64,000 bases of DNA from JAGTVG01 sp963699805 (GCA_963699805.1 CAVOVH010000008.1:310001-374000), one strand, 5' to 3'. Numbered from the stretch's first letter, positions 8,884-17,673 are shown. Made by a program: numbers and translations. Notes: a model not told the origin generated them from the letters alone.

Positions 8884-9543
8884 ATGAATTTCCGCCTGCT
8901 GCTTCAGGTTCACTTTCTCTCACTGGCCATGCTGGTCATTGGATGCAAAAATGAAAGACCGGAACAAAAACTACCCTATCTTGGCCGTAAGGAAGTCACC
9001 CCAGTTAAGGAAAACAATGCGATCCGTTATGATACGATTTATCACACCATTGACGAATTCTCTTTTGTCGACCAGGATTCAAACTTGGTAAACAATGAAA
9101 CGTTTAAAAATAAAATTTATATAGCTGACTTTTTTTTTACTACCTGTCCTACCATTTGCCCGATCATGAAAGCTCAGATGCTGCGTATTTATGAAACCTT
9201 TAAAGATAATGACCAGGTGATGCTGCTTTCCCATACGATCGATCCAGATTATGACACGGTGGCCCTGTTGCATGATTTCGCCGAGCGATTGGGTGTCTCG
9301 AGTAATAAATGGCATTTTGTGACCGGCAATAAGGAAGATATTTATGATATCGGGCAGAACAGTTATATGGTTACGTCCATGGAAGATGAAAATGAACCAG
9401 GGGGATATATACACAGTGGCGCTTTTATCCTGGTGGATCGGGACCGGCATATCCGGGGTCTCTATGATGGAACCGATGAAAAAGAAGTGAACCGGCTCAT
9501 GAAAGACATCCCCAGACTCCTCAAAGAATATGAGAACCGGTAA
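8884..9543 (+). CDS. SCO1/SenC-family copper chaperone lipoprotein
   Basis: 219 residues. The N-terminus ends in a lipobox (LVIGC, Cys21), so it should be a lipoprotein facing the periplasm. It has a thioredoxin-like fold with the SCO copper motif CPTIC (C88, C92) after ADFFFTT, and the conserved distal His in PGGYIHSGAF near residue 175. SCO proteins deliver copper to the CuA site of cytochrome oxidase or maintain its thiols. The next gene, a CxxCH cytochrome, overlaps its last 14 bases, so the two are translated together. This supports a respiratory role, although no oxidase genes lie in the window. Confidence 0.93.
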   Translation: MNFRLLLQVHFLSLAMLVIGCKNERPEQKLPYLGRKEVTPVKENNAIRYDTIYHTIDEFSFVDQDSNLVNNETFKNKIYIADFFFTTCPTICPIMKAQMLRIYETFKDNDQVMLLSHTIDPDYDTVALLHDFAERLGVSSNKWHFVTGNKEDIYDIGQNSYMVTSMEDENEPGGYIHSGAFILVDRDRHIRGLYDGTDEKEVNRLMKDIPRLLKEYENR

Positions 9544-9985
9544 AGCCATATTTTTCCCAATTGTTTTTATTTTCTTGTTTGCATTTTTTTATCGGTGTGG
9601 ATCTGGTGAAGGGAACCAGCTGAACAGACAGGATAAAATCAAATACAGACAATATCTGGTGGAAGGGAAGAGGTTGTATCTTCAGCATTGCAGCAATTGC
9701 CACCAGGAGAACGGGACAGGTCTAGCCAGGTTGTATCCGCCCCTTAAGGGAAGTGATTATTTAAGGAATAACGAAAAAAAAGTGATCTGCTCCATTAAGA
9801 ACGGACAATCAGGTGAAATAACCATAAACGGAATCCAGTTTAACCAACCAATGCCATCCAATCCCAGGTTAACCAATCTCGAGATCGCTGAAATCACCAC
9901 CTATGTTTATAGTACCTGGGGAGGCAAAAAGAAATTATTCACCCATGTTGAGGTCGGTGAGATCCTACACGAATGTAACAACTGA
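9530..9985 (+). CDS. c-type cytochrome, membrane- or lipid-anchored
   Basis: 151 residues. The N-terminal hydrophobic segment (residues 6-21) ends in FYRCG, which may be a lipobox. The haem site is CSNCH at 54-58, followed by LYPPLKGSDYL; the likely axial Met is in NQPMPSNPRL, and the closing helix LEIAEITTYVYSTWG is typical of class I cytochromes c. It begins inside the SCO1 gene (overlap 9530-9543), so co-expression is near certain. Possible partner in a cytochrome oxidase or copper redox chain. Confidence 0.9.
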   Translation: MRTGKAIFFPIVFIFLFAFFYRCGSGEGNQLNRQDKIKYRQYLVEGKRLYLQHCSNCHQENGTGLARLYPPLKGSDYLRNNEKKVICSIKNGQSGEITINGIQFNQPMPSNPRLTNLEIAEITTYVYSTWGGKKKLFTHVEVGEILHECNN

Positions 9986-10324
9986 ATCCTGCCCTTTCAG
10001 TATACTCAAAGGCCAATTTGAAATGATTCTTTAAGGGTTGAAAAACGGACTGTAGGATTTTCTATCATCCGGGCCAAAGGTCAAAATAATCACCACATTT
10101 TAAACAAAAGATCCCTCTAATTAATTTTTTGATTATCATTCGATTATTTTATTGCGATTTTTAATTCCAAAAATAGCTGGCAATAATCATACTTACGATC
10201 TTTTAAATTGAGTAATTCTGCGACAAAATTGTTCAATATTTTTTGATGATCATGTTACAGTCGTGATTTTTATCTCTGTTTTCTAAAACAAATTCCAGGA
10301 ATATAATTTTAATTTTTACCATCC
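9986..10324. other. AT-rich intergenic region with one imperfect palindrome
   Basis: No convincing reading frame. An imperfect inverted repeat at 9991-10014 (GCCCTTTCAGT / ACTCAAAGGCC) follows the cytochrome stop and could act as a weak transcription end, but no T-run follows. The rest is very A+T rich and runs into the carboxylase pseudogene at 10325, so part of it may be that gene's old promoter region. Confidence 0.5.
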
Positions 10325-10744
10325 ATGACGAACCAGGAGAAAATCAAGGAGCTCATTGATAACCGCGCGAAAGCACGTTTAGGCGTGAGTGAAAAAAGGA
10401 TTGAAAGTCAGCATCAGAAAGGGAAGCTAACGGCCCGGGACCGGATAGACCTGTTGCTTGACGAAGTTAATTTTTAAGAGTAGGATATGTTCGTTACCCA
10501 CCGGACAAAATCTTTTGGGATGTGGGAACAGAAGTAACTGTTGGATGGGGTAGTAACAAGGCATGGAACCATCGATGTTCGAATTGTATATGTATATTCG
10601 GGGGATTTTACCGTTTTTGGTGGTTCCTTATCTGAAATGTTTGCAGAAAAGATCTGCAAGATCATGGACCAGGCCATGCGTGCAGGTGCTCCGGTAATCG
10701 GATCAGCCGTCGCAGCTGGGATTTTATTGAGTTTTTTACTATAA
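10325..10744 (+). pseudogene. Truncated pseudogene of acyl-CoA carboxylase beta (carboxyltransferase) subunit
   Basis: One continuous frame from the ATG at 10325 encodes a near-normal N-terminus (MTNQEKIKELIDNRAKARLG, then HQKGKLTARDRIDLLL). It then meets in-frame stops at 10475 (TAA), 10481 (TAG) and 10535 (TAA), yet homology continues in the same frame: DMFVTHRTKSFGMWEQK, DGVVTRHGTIDVRIVYVYS, DFTVFGGSLSEMFAEKIC, MDQAMRAGAPVIG. After about 10706 the match ends and a stop follows at 10742. The intact gene at 28652-30202 aligns across the same segments but is not identical, so this is a different paralogue (methylmalonyl/propionyl-CoA type) reduced to its first quarter. Damage is by nonsense substitutions, with no indels, unlike the errors in the right part of the window. 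Confidence 0.88.
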
Positions 10745-10789
10745 TTCAAGGACAATATGATTCCCTAAAAAGATCCGGGAAGTGATGTA

Positions 10790-11236
10790 TTATTTAAATT
10801 CCGGAAATTCTGATAAAATACTTGTACTGCCCTGCTCAAAGTTAACTTTCCAAAAAAAATGATTTAAGCCATTGGTCACTCCGATGTAGGATACCTTCAG
10901 CGATTTTGCATAGATCCCTGCCTGGAAAAGAACCTCACTGGCAAGTAAAATCCTGGGAGATTTACATTCAATCACCAGGTAGGGCATACCGTTCCTGTCA
11001 TATACGAGGATATCTGTTCTTTTTTTTAATTTTTCATATTTGAGTCCTGATTCAACCCGGATCAGCCCGGCCGGGATATTCCTTTCCCGGACCATGTAAG
11101 AAATCATATGCTGCCGGACCCATTCTTCCTCTGTTAACCTGACAAATTTTTTCCTTAATTGATCAAAAATCATTAATTTGTCATCAATACGTTGAATTTT
11201 AAAAGGGTAGTCAGGAAAATTTAATTTTTTATACAT
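10790..11236 (-). CDS. HSDR_N-type PD-(D/E)xK nuclease-fold protein
   Basis: 148 residues. The centre carries a PD-(D/E)xK pattern: TDILVYD (D75) followed by YLVIECKSP (E90, K92), as in the N-terminal domain of type I restriction R subunits. It is a stand-alone domain with no helicase or HsdM/HsdS nearby, so restriction activity is not implied. From memory, single-domain copies are widespread in Bacteroidota next to housekeeping genes such as AMP nucleosidase, as here (divergent, 25-base gap). Function unknown; a nuclease or nucleic-acid binding role is an inference. Confidence 0.82.
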   Translation of the reverse strand: MYKKLNFPDYPFKIQRIDDKLMIFDQLRKKFVRLTEEEWVRQHMISYMVRERNIPAGLIRVESGLKYEKLKKRTDILVYDRNGMPYLVIECKSPRILLASEVLFQAGIYAKSLKVSYIGVTNGLNHFFWKVNFEQGSTSILSEFPEFK

Positions 11237-11261
11237 CGGGTGATAATCTAAAGGAAATTAC

Positions 11262-12038
11262 ATGAAAACAAAAGCGGATATCGTAAAAGATTGGCTGCCA
11301 CGATATACTGGAACTCCTTTCGATCAATTCAGCAAATATATTCTATTAACCAATTTTACCAATTATCTGGACTTATTTGCATCAAAATATTCTGTAGAAG
11401 TCATGGGAAGTGGCAGACCTATGCAGACCGTCTCCGCTGACAACATCACCATCATAAATTTTGGTATGGGAAGTGCGATGGCCGCTACGGTTATGGACCT
11501 CCTCAGTGCAGTGAAACCAAAAGCAGTATTATTTCTTGGGAAATGTGGGGGATTGAAGAAAAAAACCAATCTAGGCGATCTGATCTTACCCATAGCTGCG
11601 ATACGTGGTGAGGGCACGAGTGATGATTATATACCCAGAGAGATTCCAGCACTCCCTTCTTTTCAATTACAGCGAGCTGTATCGTCCATGATTAAAAAAC
11701 ATGAAAAGGATTACTGGACCGGAACAGTATATACCACGAACCGTAGGGTCTGGGAACATGACCAGTCCTTTAAAAAATACCTTCGGAAGGCAAGAGCCAT
11801 GGCCATTGACATGGAAACGGCTACCTTATTTACGGTAGGTTTTATCAATAAGATCCCCAGAGGGGCCTTATTACTGGTTTCAGACAATCCGATGGTCCCA
11901 GCCGGTGTGAAAACAAGTAATAGTGATAAAAAGGTGACGGATCAATATGTTGAGATGCATCTTCAGATCGGAATTGATTCTTTAAAAGAATTAATTAACA
12001 GCGGAGATTCGGTGAAACATTTAAAATTTGACAAATAA
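11262..12038 (+). CDS. amn: AMP nucleosidase
   Basis: 258 residues, the short Bacteroidota type. It has the nucleoside phosphorylase fold: INFGMGSAMAATVMDLL, FLGKCGGL, then GDLILPIAAIRGEGTSDDY, and the ribose/purine site AMAIDMETATLF followed by SDNPM. It cleaves AMP to adenine and ribose 5-phosphate in the cytosol, controlling the adenylate pool. It lacks the long regulatory N-terminal domain of the enterobacterial enzyme. Divergent from the HSDR_N gene; followed 15 bases later by an SLC13 permease. Confidence 0.9.
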   Translation: MKTKADIVKDWLPRYTGTPFDQFSKYILLTNFTNYLDLFASKYSVEVMGSGRPMQTVSADNITIINFGMGSAMAATVMDLLSAVKPKAVLFLGKCGGLKKKTNLGDLILPIAAIRGEGTSDDYIPREIPALPSFQLQRAVSSMIKKHEKDYWTGTVYTTNRRVWEHDQSFKKYLRKARAMAIDMETATLFTVGFINKIPRGALLLVSDNPMVPAGVKTSNSDKKVTDQYVEMHLQIGIDSLKELINSGDSVKHLKFDK

Positions 12039-12053
12039 TTTTAAATTAGCGGT

Positions 12054-13838
12054 ATGCCGGAAAGTTTTCAACCTTTATTTGTACTGATCATCCTCTTTAT
12101 CACCTTCACCAGCATCTACATGGAATGGTTGAAACCTGCGATCAGTTTTTTGCTGGCAGTACTTATTTTTACAATTACCGGAATTCTCGGAACTCAGGAA
12201 GTTCTGGCCGGATTTTCAAATCCATCCATCATCGTGATCATTCTTCTGGTGATTATCACGGCTGGTTTGCGAAAAAATTTCCGGATGGAATTATTGTTCG
12301 ATGCGGTTTTTAAAAAATCAAAGACTTATCGCAATTTCCTGATCCGCATGATGACACAGGTGGCTTTACTTTCAGCTTTTATAAACAACACACCGGTGGT
12401 GGCCTTAATGACCCCGTATGTTTTTGATTATGGACGTAAAAACAACATTGCTCCTTCAAAACTTCTGATACCGCTTTCTTTTGCCACTATCATGGGCGGG
12501 ATGATCACTTTGATCGGTACCTCCACTACCTTGGTATTGAATGGTTTTATCATGGAAGCAAATGTGCCGGAACTTCAGTTTGAGGATCTGCTTTTCATAG
12601 GGATCCTTGTATCGGTCACGGGCATTGCTTTCATAGCTTTCATCGGGCACAAACTCCTGCCTAATTACCGCGACACAATCCAGGATTTTTCAAAAAATCA
12701 AAGGGAGTACCTGATAGAGACCCGGTTGACGAGCAACTCTCCTTTAATTAACAAAACCGTGGTTGCGGGAGGGTTGAGAAATTTACAGGGAGTCTACCTG
12801 GTAGAAATTCAAAGAAATGAAAAAATTATCTCTCCCGTATATCCCAATGAGATCATCGAGAAGGATGATATTTTATTTTTTGCAGGAGACACAAATAATA
12901 TCATGGATATCATCAATACCGGGAAAGGACTGGTATTGCCGGAAAACGCCAAAGATTATCACCAGGATAAGATTGAAGTGATTGAGGCTGTAGTCGCCAG
13001 TTACTCTTCCCTGATCGATAAAACGGTCAAGGAATCAGGATTCAGGAACCGTTATGATGCGGCCATTGTGGCCATACATCGGAATGGGGAACGGATCTCC
13101 GGAAAAATTGGGGATATCGAACTCAAACCAAGTGATGTACTCCTGCTCTATGCTGGAAATGATTTTTCAAACCGGGTTGATTTATACCGTGATTTATATG
13201 TGATTAATCAGGTCCGCCAGCTCGCCGAACCGGGGAAGAAAAAATATTATGCACTCGCTTTAATTGCAATGGGTGCGCTGGTGTTGTTCGTAACCAAAGG
13301 ATTATCACTCTTTCCTTCTCTTTTAATCATCTTCACGATCATGGTTGGGTTTGGATTGATTACCATCCAGGAAATCAGAAGAGAACTCGATTTCAGCATG
13401 ATCGGTATTCTGGTTTTATCCCTTGCCATCGGCCAGGCCATGATCCTCTCCGGCGCAGGAGCAATGGTGGCTGAATGGATGATTAGTTTGTTTGAACCTA
13501 TCGGAAGCACGGCCATCCTGATCGGCCTGATCATCATCACTACCTTGCTGACTTCCCTGATCGGTAATGTTGGCGCTGTATCTATTTCCTTTCCCATTGC
13601 CCTGGGAATCAGTGAAGCCCTGCAAATGAGTGGCATGCCTTATTTTCTGGGCATCGCTTATGCTGCATCGGCTGCGTTTATCACCCCTTTCAGTTACCAG
13701 ACTAATTTATTAATATACGGACCTGGCGGTTATAATTTAAAGGATTTTATTCGTGTTGGGATTCCTGTGACTTTCATCTATTTAACAGTAGCTTTTTTTG
13801 CCATTATATTCCTTTACCGGGATTTTTTCATGTATTAG
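12054..13838 (+). CDS. SLC13/DASS-family permease with two central TrkA-C domains
   Basis: 594 residues. Membrane helices cover about 5-205 and 395-594. The first half has AFINNTPVVALMTPYV, the hallmark Asn-Asn-Thr hairpin of the SLC13 family, and the second half has GNVGAVSISFPIALG in the equivalent place. Two soluble TrkA-C (RCK-C) domains lie between, at roughly 210-290 (VAGGLRNLQGVYLVEI) and 305-385. Such proteins are annotated as divalent anion, sulfate or citrate symporters; the substrate is not readable. The 15-base gap to amn suggests one transcript. Confidence 0.9.
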   Translation: MPESFQPLFVLIILFITFTSIYMEWLKPAISFLLAVLIFTITGILGTQEVLAGFSNPSIIVIILLVIITAGLRKNFRMELLFDAVFKKSKTYRNFLIRMMTQVALLSAFINNTPVVALMTPYVFDYGRKNNIAPSKLLIPLSFATIMGGMITLIGTSTTLVLNGFIMEANVPELQFEDLLFIGILVSVTGIAFIAFIGHKLLPNYRDTIQDFSKNQREYLIETRLTSNSPLINKTVVAGGLRNLQGVYLVEIQRNEKIISPVYPNEIIEKDDILFFAGDTNNIMDIINTGKGLVLPENAKDYHQDKIEVIEAVVASYSSLIDKTVKESGFRNRYDAAIVAIHRNGERISGKIGDIELKPSDVLLLYAGNDFSNRVDLYRDLYVINQVRQLAEPGKKKYYALALIAMGALVLFVTKGLSLFPSLLIIFTIMVGFGLITIQEIRRELDFSMIGILVLSLAIGQAMILSGAGAMVAEWMISLFEPIGSTAILIGLIIITTLLTSLIGNVGAVSISFPIALGISEALQMSGMPYFLGIAYAASAAFITPFSYQTNLLIYGPGGYNLKDFIRVGIPVTFIYLTVAFFAIIFLYRDFFMY

Positions 13839-14010
13839 AGGGATCTTACGCTTTAAAATATTTTCCTCCACAACCCTGTCCCTTTTTCTCACATCAAGAA
13901 ATGAATATTTTTAGGGCTTGTAACCATGAAGGATGTGATTGATCATCGGGAAAACCGAATCATTCGCCACCTATCATATCAAATATTCCCAATCCTGAAA
14001 GCAGATAACA

Positions 14011-14037
14011 AAAAAAGCCGGTTTATTAAAACCGGCT
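14011..14037 (-). terminator. Intrinsic terminator of the ExbB/ExbD operon
   Basis: Perfect 9-base stem AGCCGGTTT/AAACCGGCT (14016-14024 with 14029-14037) and a 4-base loop. On the minus strand it is followed by six T, 30 bases after the exbD stop at 14067. The rest of the gap (13839-14010) holds no gene. Confidence 0.88.
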
Positions 14038-14066
14038 CTGAACTAAATTTTTAATCCGGGAATTGC

Positions 14067-14528
14067 TTAATCCCGTTCGATTTTTTTAGATGCCGAATAT
14101 AAAATTTTCCGGGCATTTACTTCTTTCAGTTCCTGCTGTACATCCACCACAATACCCATTTTAACGTCCCGGTCCACTTTCATTGCCATGGTGATCTGGT
14201 CCCTTTCAGCCTCAGACAGTTTATCCTTTTCCTGGTTTACGAATAACTGAATGTCTTCAGGTTGTGCCAGTGCATCATTTAATTGAACTCTGGGTTCTGT
14301 CCCCTGATCTGATTTTTTCGGTTTACCAATATAAATATAGCTTACTAATGACTTACGTTCCAGTTTATTAAGTTCCTTGGCCTGTGGAATTTTCTGCTCG
14401 ACCAATATGTCGGATTCCCTGAGTACCGTTGTTACCATAAAAAAGAATAACAACATGAAGATAATATCCGGCAAAGATGCCATGGGAATATCTGGACTGG
14501 TACTTGTTTTTTTCTTAAACTTTGACAT
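14067..14528 (-). CDS. exbD: ExbD/TolR-family biopolymer transport protein (second copy)
   Basis: 153 residues. A single membrane helix near residues 18-40 (MASLPDIIFMLLFFFMVTTV) contains the family's key Asp, here D20 or D21 in the PDI motif, which carries protons with ExbB. The periplasmic part (residues 45-150) is the ExbD/TolR dimer domain with a basic end. With ExbB and the other ExbD it energises TonB-dependent outer-membrane transport. It lies one base downstream of the first exbD and is followed by a terminator, closing the operon. No tonB gene is present nearby. Confidence 0.9.
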   Translation of the reverse strand: MSKFKKKTSTSPDIPMASLPDIIFMLLFFFMVTTVLRESDILVEQKIPQAKELNKLERKSLVSYIYIGKPKKSDQGTEPRVQLNDALAQPEDIQLFVNQEKDKLSEAERDQITMAMKVDRDVKMGIVVDVQQELKEVNARKILYSASKKIERD

Positions 14529-14529
14529 A

Positions 14530-15171
14530 TTATTCTCCTCCTATTTTGGTTGGTTCTGCAATCGACACGTTCCTGGGAATTCCTTCCCTGGCCCTGTCAT
14601 AGATCTGCGATTGTACAGGATCCTTTTTATCCAGATTCCTGAATTCCTCCGCGGAGATTCCAACTCTGTCAGCATAGATCTCATCATAGGCCCCCATGAT
14701 CTCATCAAGGATGGCCAGATACACATCGTAACTCGTACCACGGTCGGTTTTAAAAGATACAACCGCGTCAGTCGGACTATCTGAAGAATCTTGTTTTCTT
14801 CCTTGTGTTCTCACAAAATTCTGTTGCGAGATAGACAAGGTACTTATAAGTTGCTGATTCTCTGGACTCGCTTCCCGGAAATTCAGCACAAATTCCTTCA
14901 CCATTTCCCGAATTTTTGTAAGATCCTGTAAAGGTTCATCTTCAACCAGCACCCTGTCACTTGAATTCACGTTCACCTTGAATATATTCCGTTGGTTCTT
15001 GGTGATGTCAGGGGGTGGCTGATTCGGATCAGGCTTCGGAGGCAATAACAAGGCGATACCCTTATCAGACGCTATGGTGGTCGTTACCAGGAAGAATATC
15101 AGCAATAAAAAAGCGATATCTGCCATAGATGCAACAGGTATTTCTGCCTTTCTGTTTTTACTCTTTGCCAT
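14530..15171 (-). CDS. exbD: ExbD/TolR-family biopolymer transport protein (first copy, long)
   Basis: 213 residues. The N-terminus (MAKSKNRKAEIPVASMADIA) leads into the single helix with the proton-relay Asp (ADIAFLLLIFFLVTTTIAS). The periplasmic domain is longer than the partner ExbD at 14067-14528, with extra sequence around residues 90-140 and a basic/acidic tail to 213. Its start codon shares one base with the stop of the small membrane protein gene upstream (TAATG), so translation is coupled. Two unlike ExbD copies after ExbB are typical of Bacteroidota. Confidence 0.9.
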   Translation of the reverse strand: MAKSKNRKAEIPVASMADIAFLLLIFFLVTTTIASDKGIALLLPPKPDPNQPPPDITKNQRNIFKVNVNSSDRVLVEDEPLQDLTKIREMVKEFVLNFREASPENQQLISTLSISQQNFVRTQGRKQDSSDSPTDAVVSFKTDRGTSYDVYLAILDEIMGAYDEIYADRVGISAEEFRNLDKKDPVQSQIYDRAREGIPRNVSIAEPTKIGGE

Positions 15172-15500
15172 TATTTAAAGATTTTCGATATCTCTGTAAA
15201 GAATATCCCGACTATTGAAATCACCAGTAATAAATACATGGTGGTCAGAAAAGCTCCTACGAATTTGGACATTCCTTCATCCACACCAAATTTGGCGTAG
15301 GTAGCCGTTACCTCATTCCCGGATATGGCATAGGCAATGCCATAGAGAATAAGGATGATAACTATTCCAAGCAACCCTTTTAACAGGGATTTGGGATTAC
15401 CCAACGAATTGATGAATGGCAAAATAATGGCTGCCAAAGCCGCCAATCCCAGCAATCCATAGGATATCAATAATGCAATGTCAACAAAGTCCTGTTCCAT
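15171..15500 (-). CDS. Small integral membrane protein of the Exb cluster
   Basis: 109 residues with three predicted membrane helices (about 5-30, 38-60 and 78-103) and little soluble sequence. I recognise it only by context: a protein like this commonly sits between exbB and exbD in Bacteroidota. No catalytic motif is visible. It starts 12 bases after exbB and overlaps the next exbD by one base, so it is surely co-expressed and is probably an accessory part of the proton channel complex. Confidence 0.75.
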   Translation of the reverse strand: MEQDFVDIALLISYGLLGLAALAAIILPFINSLGNPKSLLKGLLGIVIILILYGIAYAISGNEVTATYAKFGVDEGMSKFVGAFLTTMYLLLVISIVGIFFTEISKIFK

Positions 15501-15512
15501 ATGGATTGAGGT

Positions 15513-16337
15513 TTATTTGCTTTGTGTTAAATTATATTTCACCAATAAATCAACAAACGAGATGGAGGCGTCTTCCATTTGATTCACCAGGGAGTCAATC
15601 TTGGATACGCAGTAGTTATAGAATAGTTGCAGAATCACAGCTACGATCAAACCACCAACAGTAGTAATAAGAGCAATCTTGATACCACCTGCAACCAATG
15701 CCGGAGAAATATCGCCAGCGGCCTCAATGGCATCAAATGCATCGATCATACCAACAACCGTCCCCATGAATCCAAGCATCGGGGCGAGTGATATGAACAA
15801 TGAAATCCAGACAAGGCCTCTTTCCAGACGACCCATTTCGACAGAACCGTATGAAATAATTGATTTTTCAACCATTTCAATACCTTCTGAAATTCGCATC
15901 AGACCCTGTGTGAAAATAGAAGCAACAGGTCCACGTGTATTCTTGCAAACCTCCTTGGCAGAATCAATTCCACCATTATTCAATGCATCTTCCACACTCG
16001 TCAGGAGTTTTTTGGTATTCGTCGTGGAGAGATTCAAGGTAATGATTCTCTCAATGGCGACCGCCAATCCCAGGATCAGACACAATAAAATAATAGACAT
16101 GAACTGCCACCCACCTTCAATAAACTTTTCTTTAATCGCCTGGTGGAAAGTTGTTTCCTCAACTACAGGTTCTTCCAGGGAAGTACCGGTGTCAGCAGGT
16201 TCCTGAACCTGCTGGGCTAAAGTCGCGTCAGTTTGTTCAGTTCCTACTCCTGATGCATCATCTTGTGCATGGACGAAACTAGTAAGACCAAAGGTCAATG
16301 CTCCCGTAAGCATTAGTAAAGCCAGTAACTTTTTCAT
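15513..16337 (-). CDS. exbB: MotA/TolQ/ExbB proton channel protein
   Basis: 274 residues from the ATG at 16337; an in-frame ATG eight codons earlier would put charges before a clean signal-like segment (MKKLLALLMLTGALTFGL). Residues about 80-100 are the first conserved membrane helix; the paired helices at 180-260 contain LGFMGTVVGMIDAF, the signature of ExbB/TolQ. The N-terminal 70 residues form an acidic periplasmic extension common in this phylum. It forms a pentameric proton channel that drives TonB with ExbD. First gene of a four-gene operon. Confidence 0.92.
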   Translation of the reverse strand: MKKLLALLMLTGALTFGLTSFVHAQDDASGVGTEQTDATLAQQVQEPADTGTSLEEPVVEETTFHQAIKEKFIEGGWQFMSIILLCLILGLAVAIERIITLNLSTTNTKKLLTSVEDALNNGGIDSAKEVCKNTRGPVASIFTQGLMRISEGIEMVEKSIISYGSVEMGRLERGLVWISLFISLAPMLGFMGTVVGMIDAFDAIEAAGDISPALVAGGIKIALITTVGGLIVAVILQLFYNYCVSKIDSLVNQMEDASISFVDLLVKYNLTQSK

Positions 16338-16408
16338 AATTCGCTTTTTTGATTTTTCCAAGTATACAAATTATCCTTAAATATTCCGATTAGTTGCCAT
16401 AAAAAAAG

Positions 16409-16496
16409 CGGAGAGGATGGGATTCGAACCCATGGTACCCTTGTGGGGCACACTCACTTTCCAGGCGAGCACCTTCGACCTCTCGGTCACCTCTCC
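16409..16496 (-). tRNA. tRNA-Ser(GGA)
   Basis: 88-base cloverleaf on the minus strand. The acceptor stem is GGAGAGG/CCTCTCC (16490-16496 with 16410-16416), with discriminator G at 16409. The anticodon loop is CTGGAAA, giving anticodon GGA, and the T-arm contains GGTTCGAATCC. A long variable arm (GTGTGCCCCACAAGGGTACC) is typical of serine tRNA. CCA is not encoded. It sits 71 bases upstream of exbB on the same strand. Confidence 0.95.
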
Positions 16497-16498
16497 TC

Positions 16499-16518
16499 AA
16501 AAAAATGCCTTAGCGGCA
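16499..16518 (-). terminator. Weak intrinsic terminator after the asparaginase gene
   Basis: On the minus strand TGCC-GCTAA-GGCA is followed by seven T, 54 bases past the asparaginase stop and just before the tRNA. The stem is only 4 pairs (plus flanking A/T). Confidence 0.45.
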
Positions 16519-16572
16519 CAAATAAATTAATAAATTATTCCTTATGCAAATTTTAATTTGGATTTTTAAACA

Positions 16573-17673
16573 TTATACGCCGACATCCATCTCCCCGCAA
16601 AGGGGTGTAGATAAAAGTTCTTTTATCTTCTCAGAATCAGTAAATTGTCCAAGGACGAACATAAGTTTCGTTATGGCGGCCTCAGTGGTGATGTTCCATC
16701 CACTCACAACCCCGATATCCTGCAGTAATCTGCTGGTGGCATATCTTCCATGAATCACCTTTCCGCCAATGCATTGAGATACATTATAAATGATGATACC
16801 CCGGCTGATGGCTTTCTCCAATGCCTGAATGAACCACTCATCCGTGGGAGCATTCCCGGATCCATAGGTTTCCAATACAACCCCTCTCAATTCGTCCATC
16901 TCCAGAATGCTTTCGATGGCTCGTTGGGTGATGGAGGGAAATAATTTAAGGATCATCACATGAGGATCATATTTCTCGTGAAATACCAGCAGGCGGTCCT
17001 GATTGTATTCTCTGATGGCCGGCAGATTAAAATCTATGGAGATCCCAATTCTGGCCAGCATCGGATAATTTTCTGATTCGAAAGCTCCAAACTGAGAACT
17101 TCTAATTTTTCGTGTCCTGTTACCACGAAGCAATTGATAATCGAAGTATATGCTTATCTCCGGGACTACAGGTATGTCACCATTTTTCTTGGAAGCGATC
17201 TCAATGGCCGTAATCAGATTAGGCCTGGCATCAGACCGGATGGCACTGATCGGCAACTGCGCACCTGTAAATACGACAGGCTTGTTCAATCCTTCGAGGA
17301 TAAAACTCAATGCAGAAGCAGAATATGCCATGGTATCGGTCCCCTGCAAGACCACGAATCCATCATAATTGTAATAATTCTCATATATGATAAATCCAAT
17401 ATCAATCCAATTCCGGTAATTCATATTGGAAGAATCCATAGGGACCGGAAAAGAAATAACGGTAATGCTCACATTCAGGGTATTCAGGGATGGTAATTGC
17501 TGCATGATCTGATTGAATTTTAAGGCAACCAATGACCCCGAGGAATCCCTGACCATCCCAATGGTCCCACCCGAATAGATTATCAGTACAGACGTCTTGG
17601 GATTTACGGCGCCTGTCTTAATGTTGATGATCCGGTATTTTAAATTACCAGTTCTGGAAAGTTTTTTCTGCAT
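16573..17673 (-). CDS. ansA: Type I (cytosolic) L-asparaginase
   Basis: 366 residues. The first active-site Thr motif is IYSGGTIGMV (residues about 33-42) and the second is VLQGTDTMAYSASALSF, giving the TDT triad of the asparaginase/glutaminase family. No signal peptide, so a type I enzyme converting asparagine to aspartate and ammonia in the cytosol. The start at 17673 overlaps the end of the TatD gene by 29 bases; no later Met exists before the first motif, so the overlap is probably real or the start is a non-ATG codon slightly inside. Confidence 0.9.
   Translation of the reverse strand: MQKKLSRTGNLKYRIINIKTGAVNPKTSVLIIYSGGTIGMVRDSSGSLVALKFNQIMQQLPSLNTLNVSITVISFPVPMDSSNMNYRNWIDIGFIIYENYYNYDGFVVLQGTDTMAYSASALSFILEGLNKPVVFTGAQLPISAIRSDARPNLITAIEIASKKNGDIPVVPEISIYFDYQLLRGNRTRKIRSSQFGAFESENYPMLARIGISIDFNLPAIREYNQDRLLVFHEKYDPHVMILKLFPSITQRAIESILEMDELRGVVLETYGSGNAPTDEWFIQALEKAISRGIIIYNVSQCIGGKVIHGRYATSRLLQDIGVVSGWNITTEAAITKLMFVLGQFTDSEKIKELLSTPLCGEMDVGV

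Noticed and set aside
10474..10755. 93-residue minus-strand reading frame over the carboxylase pseudogene
   Set aside because: Antisense to recognisable carboxyltransferase sequence; no motif of its own.
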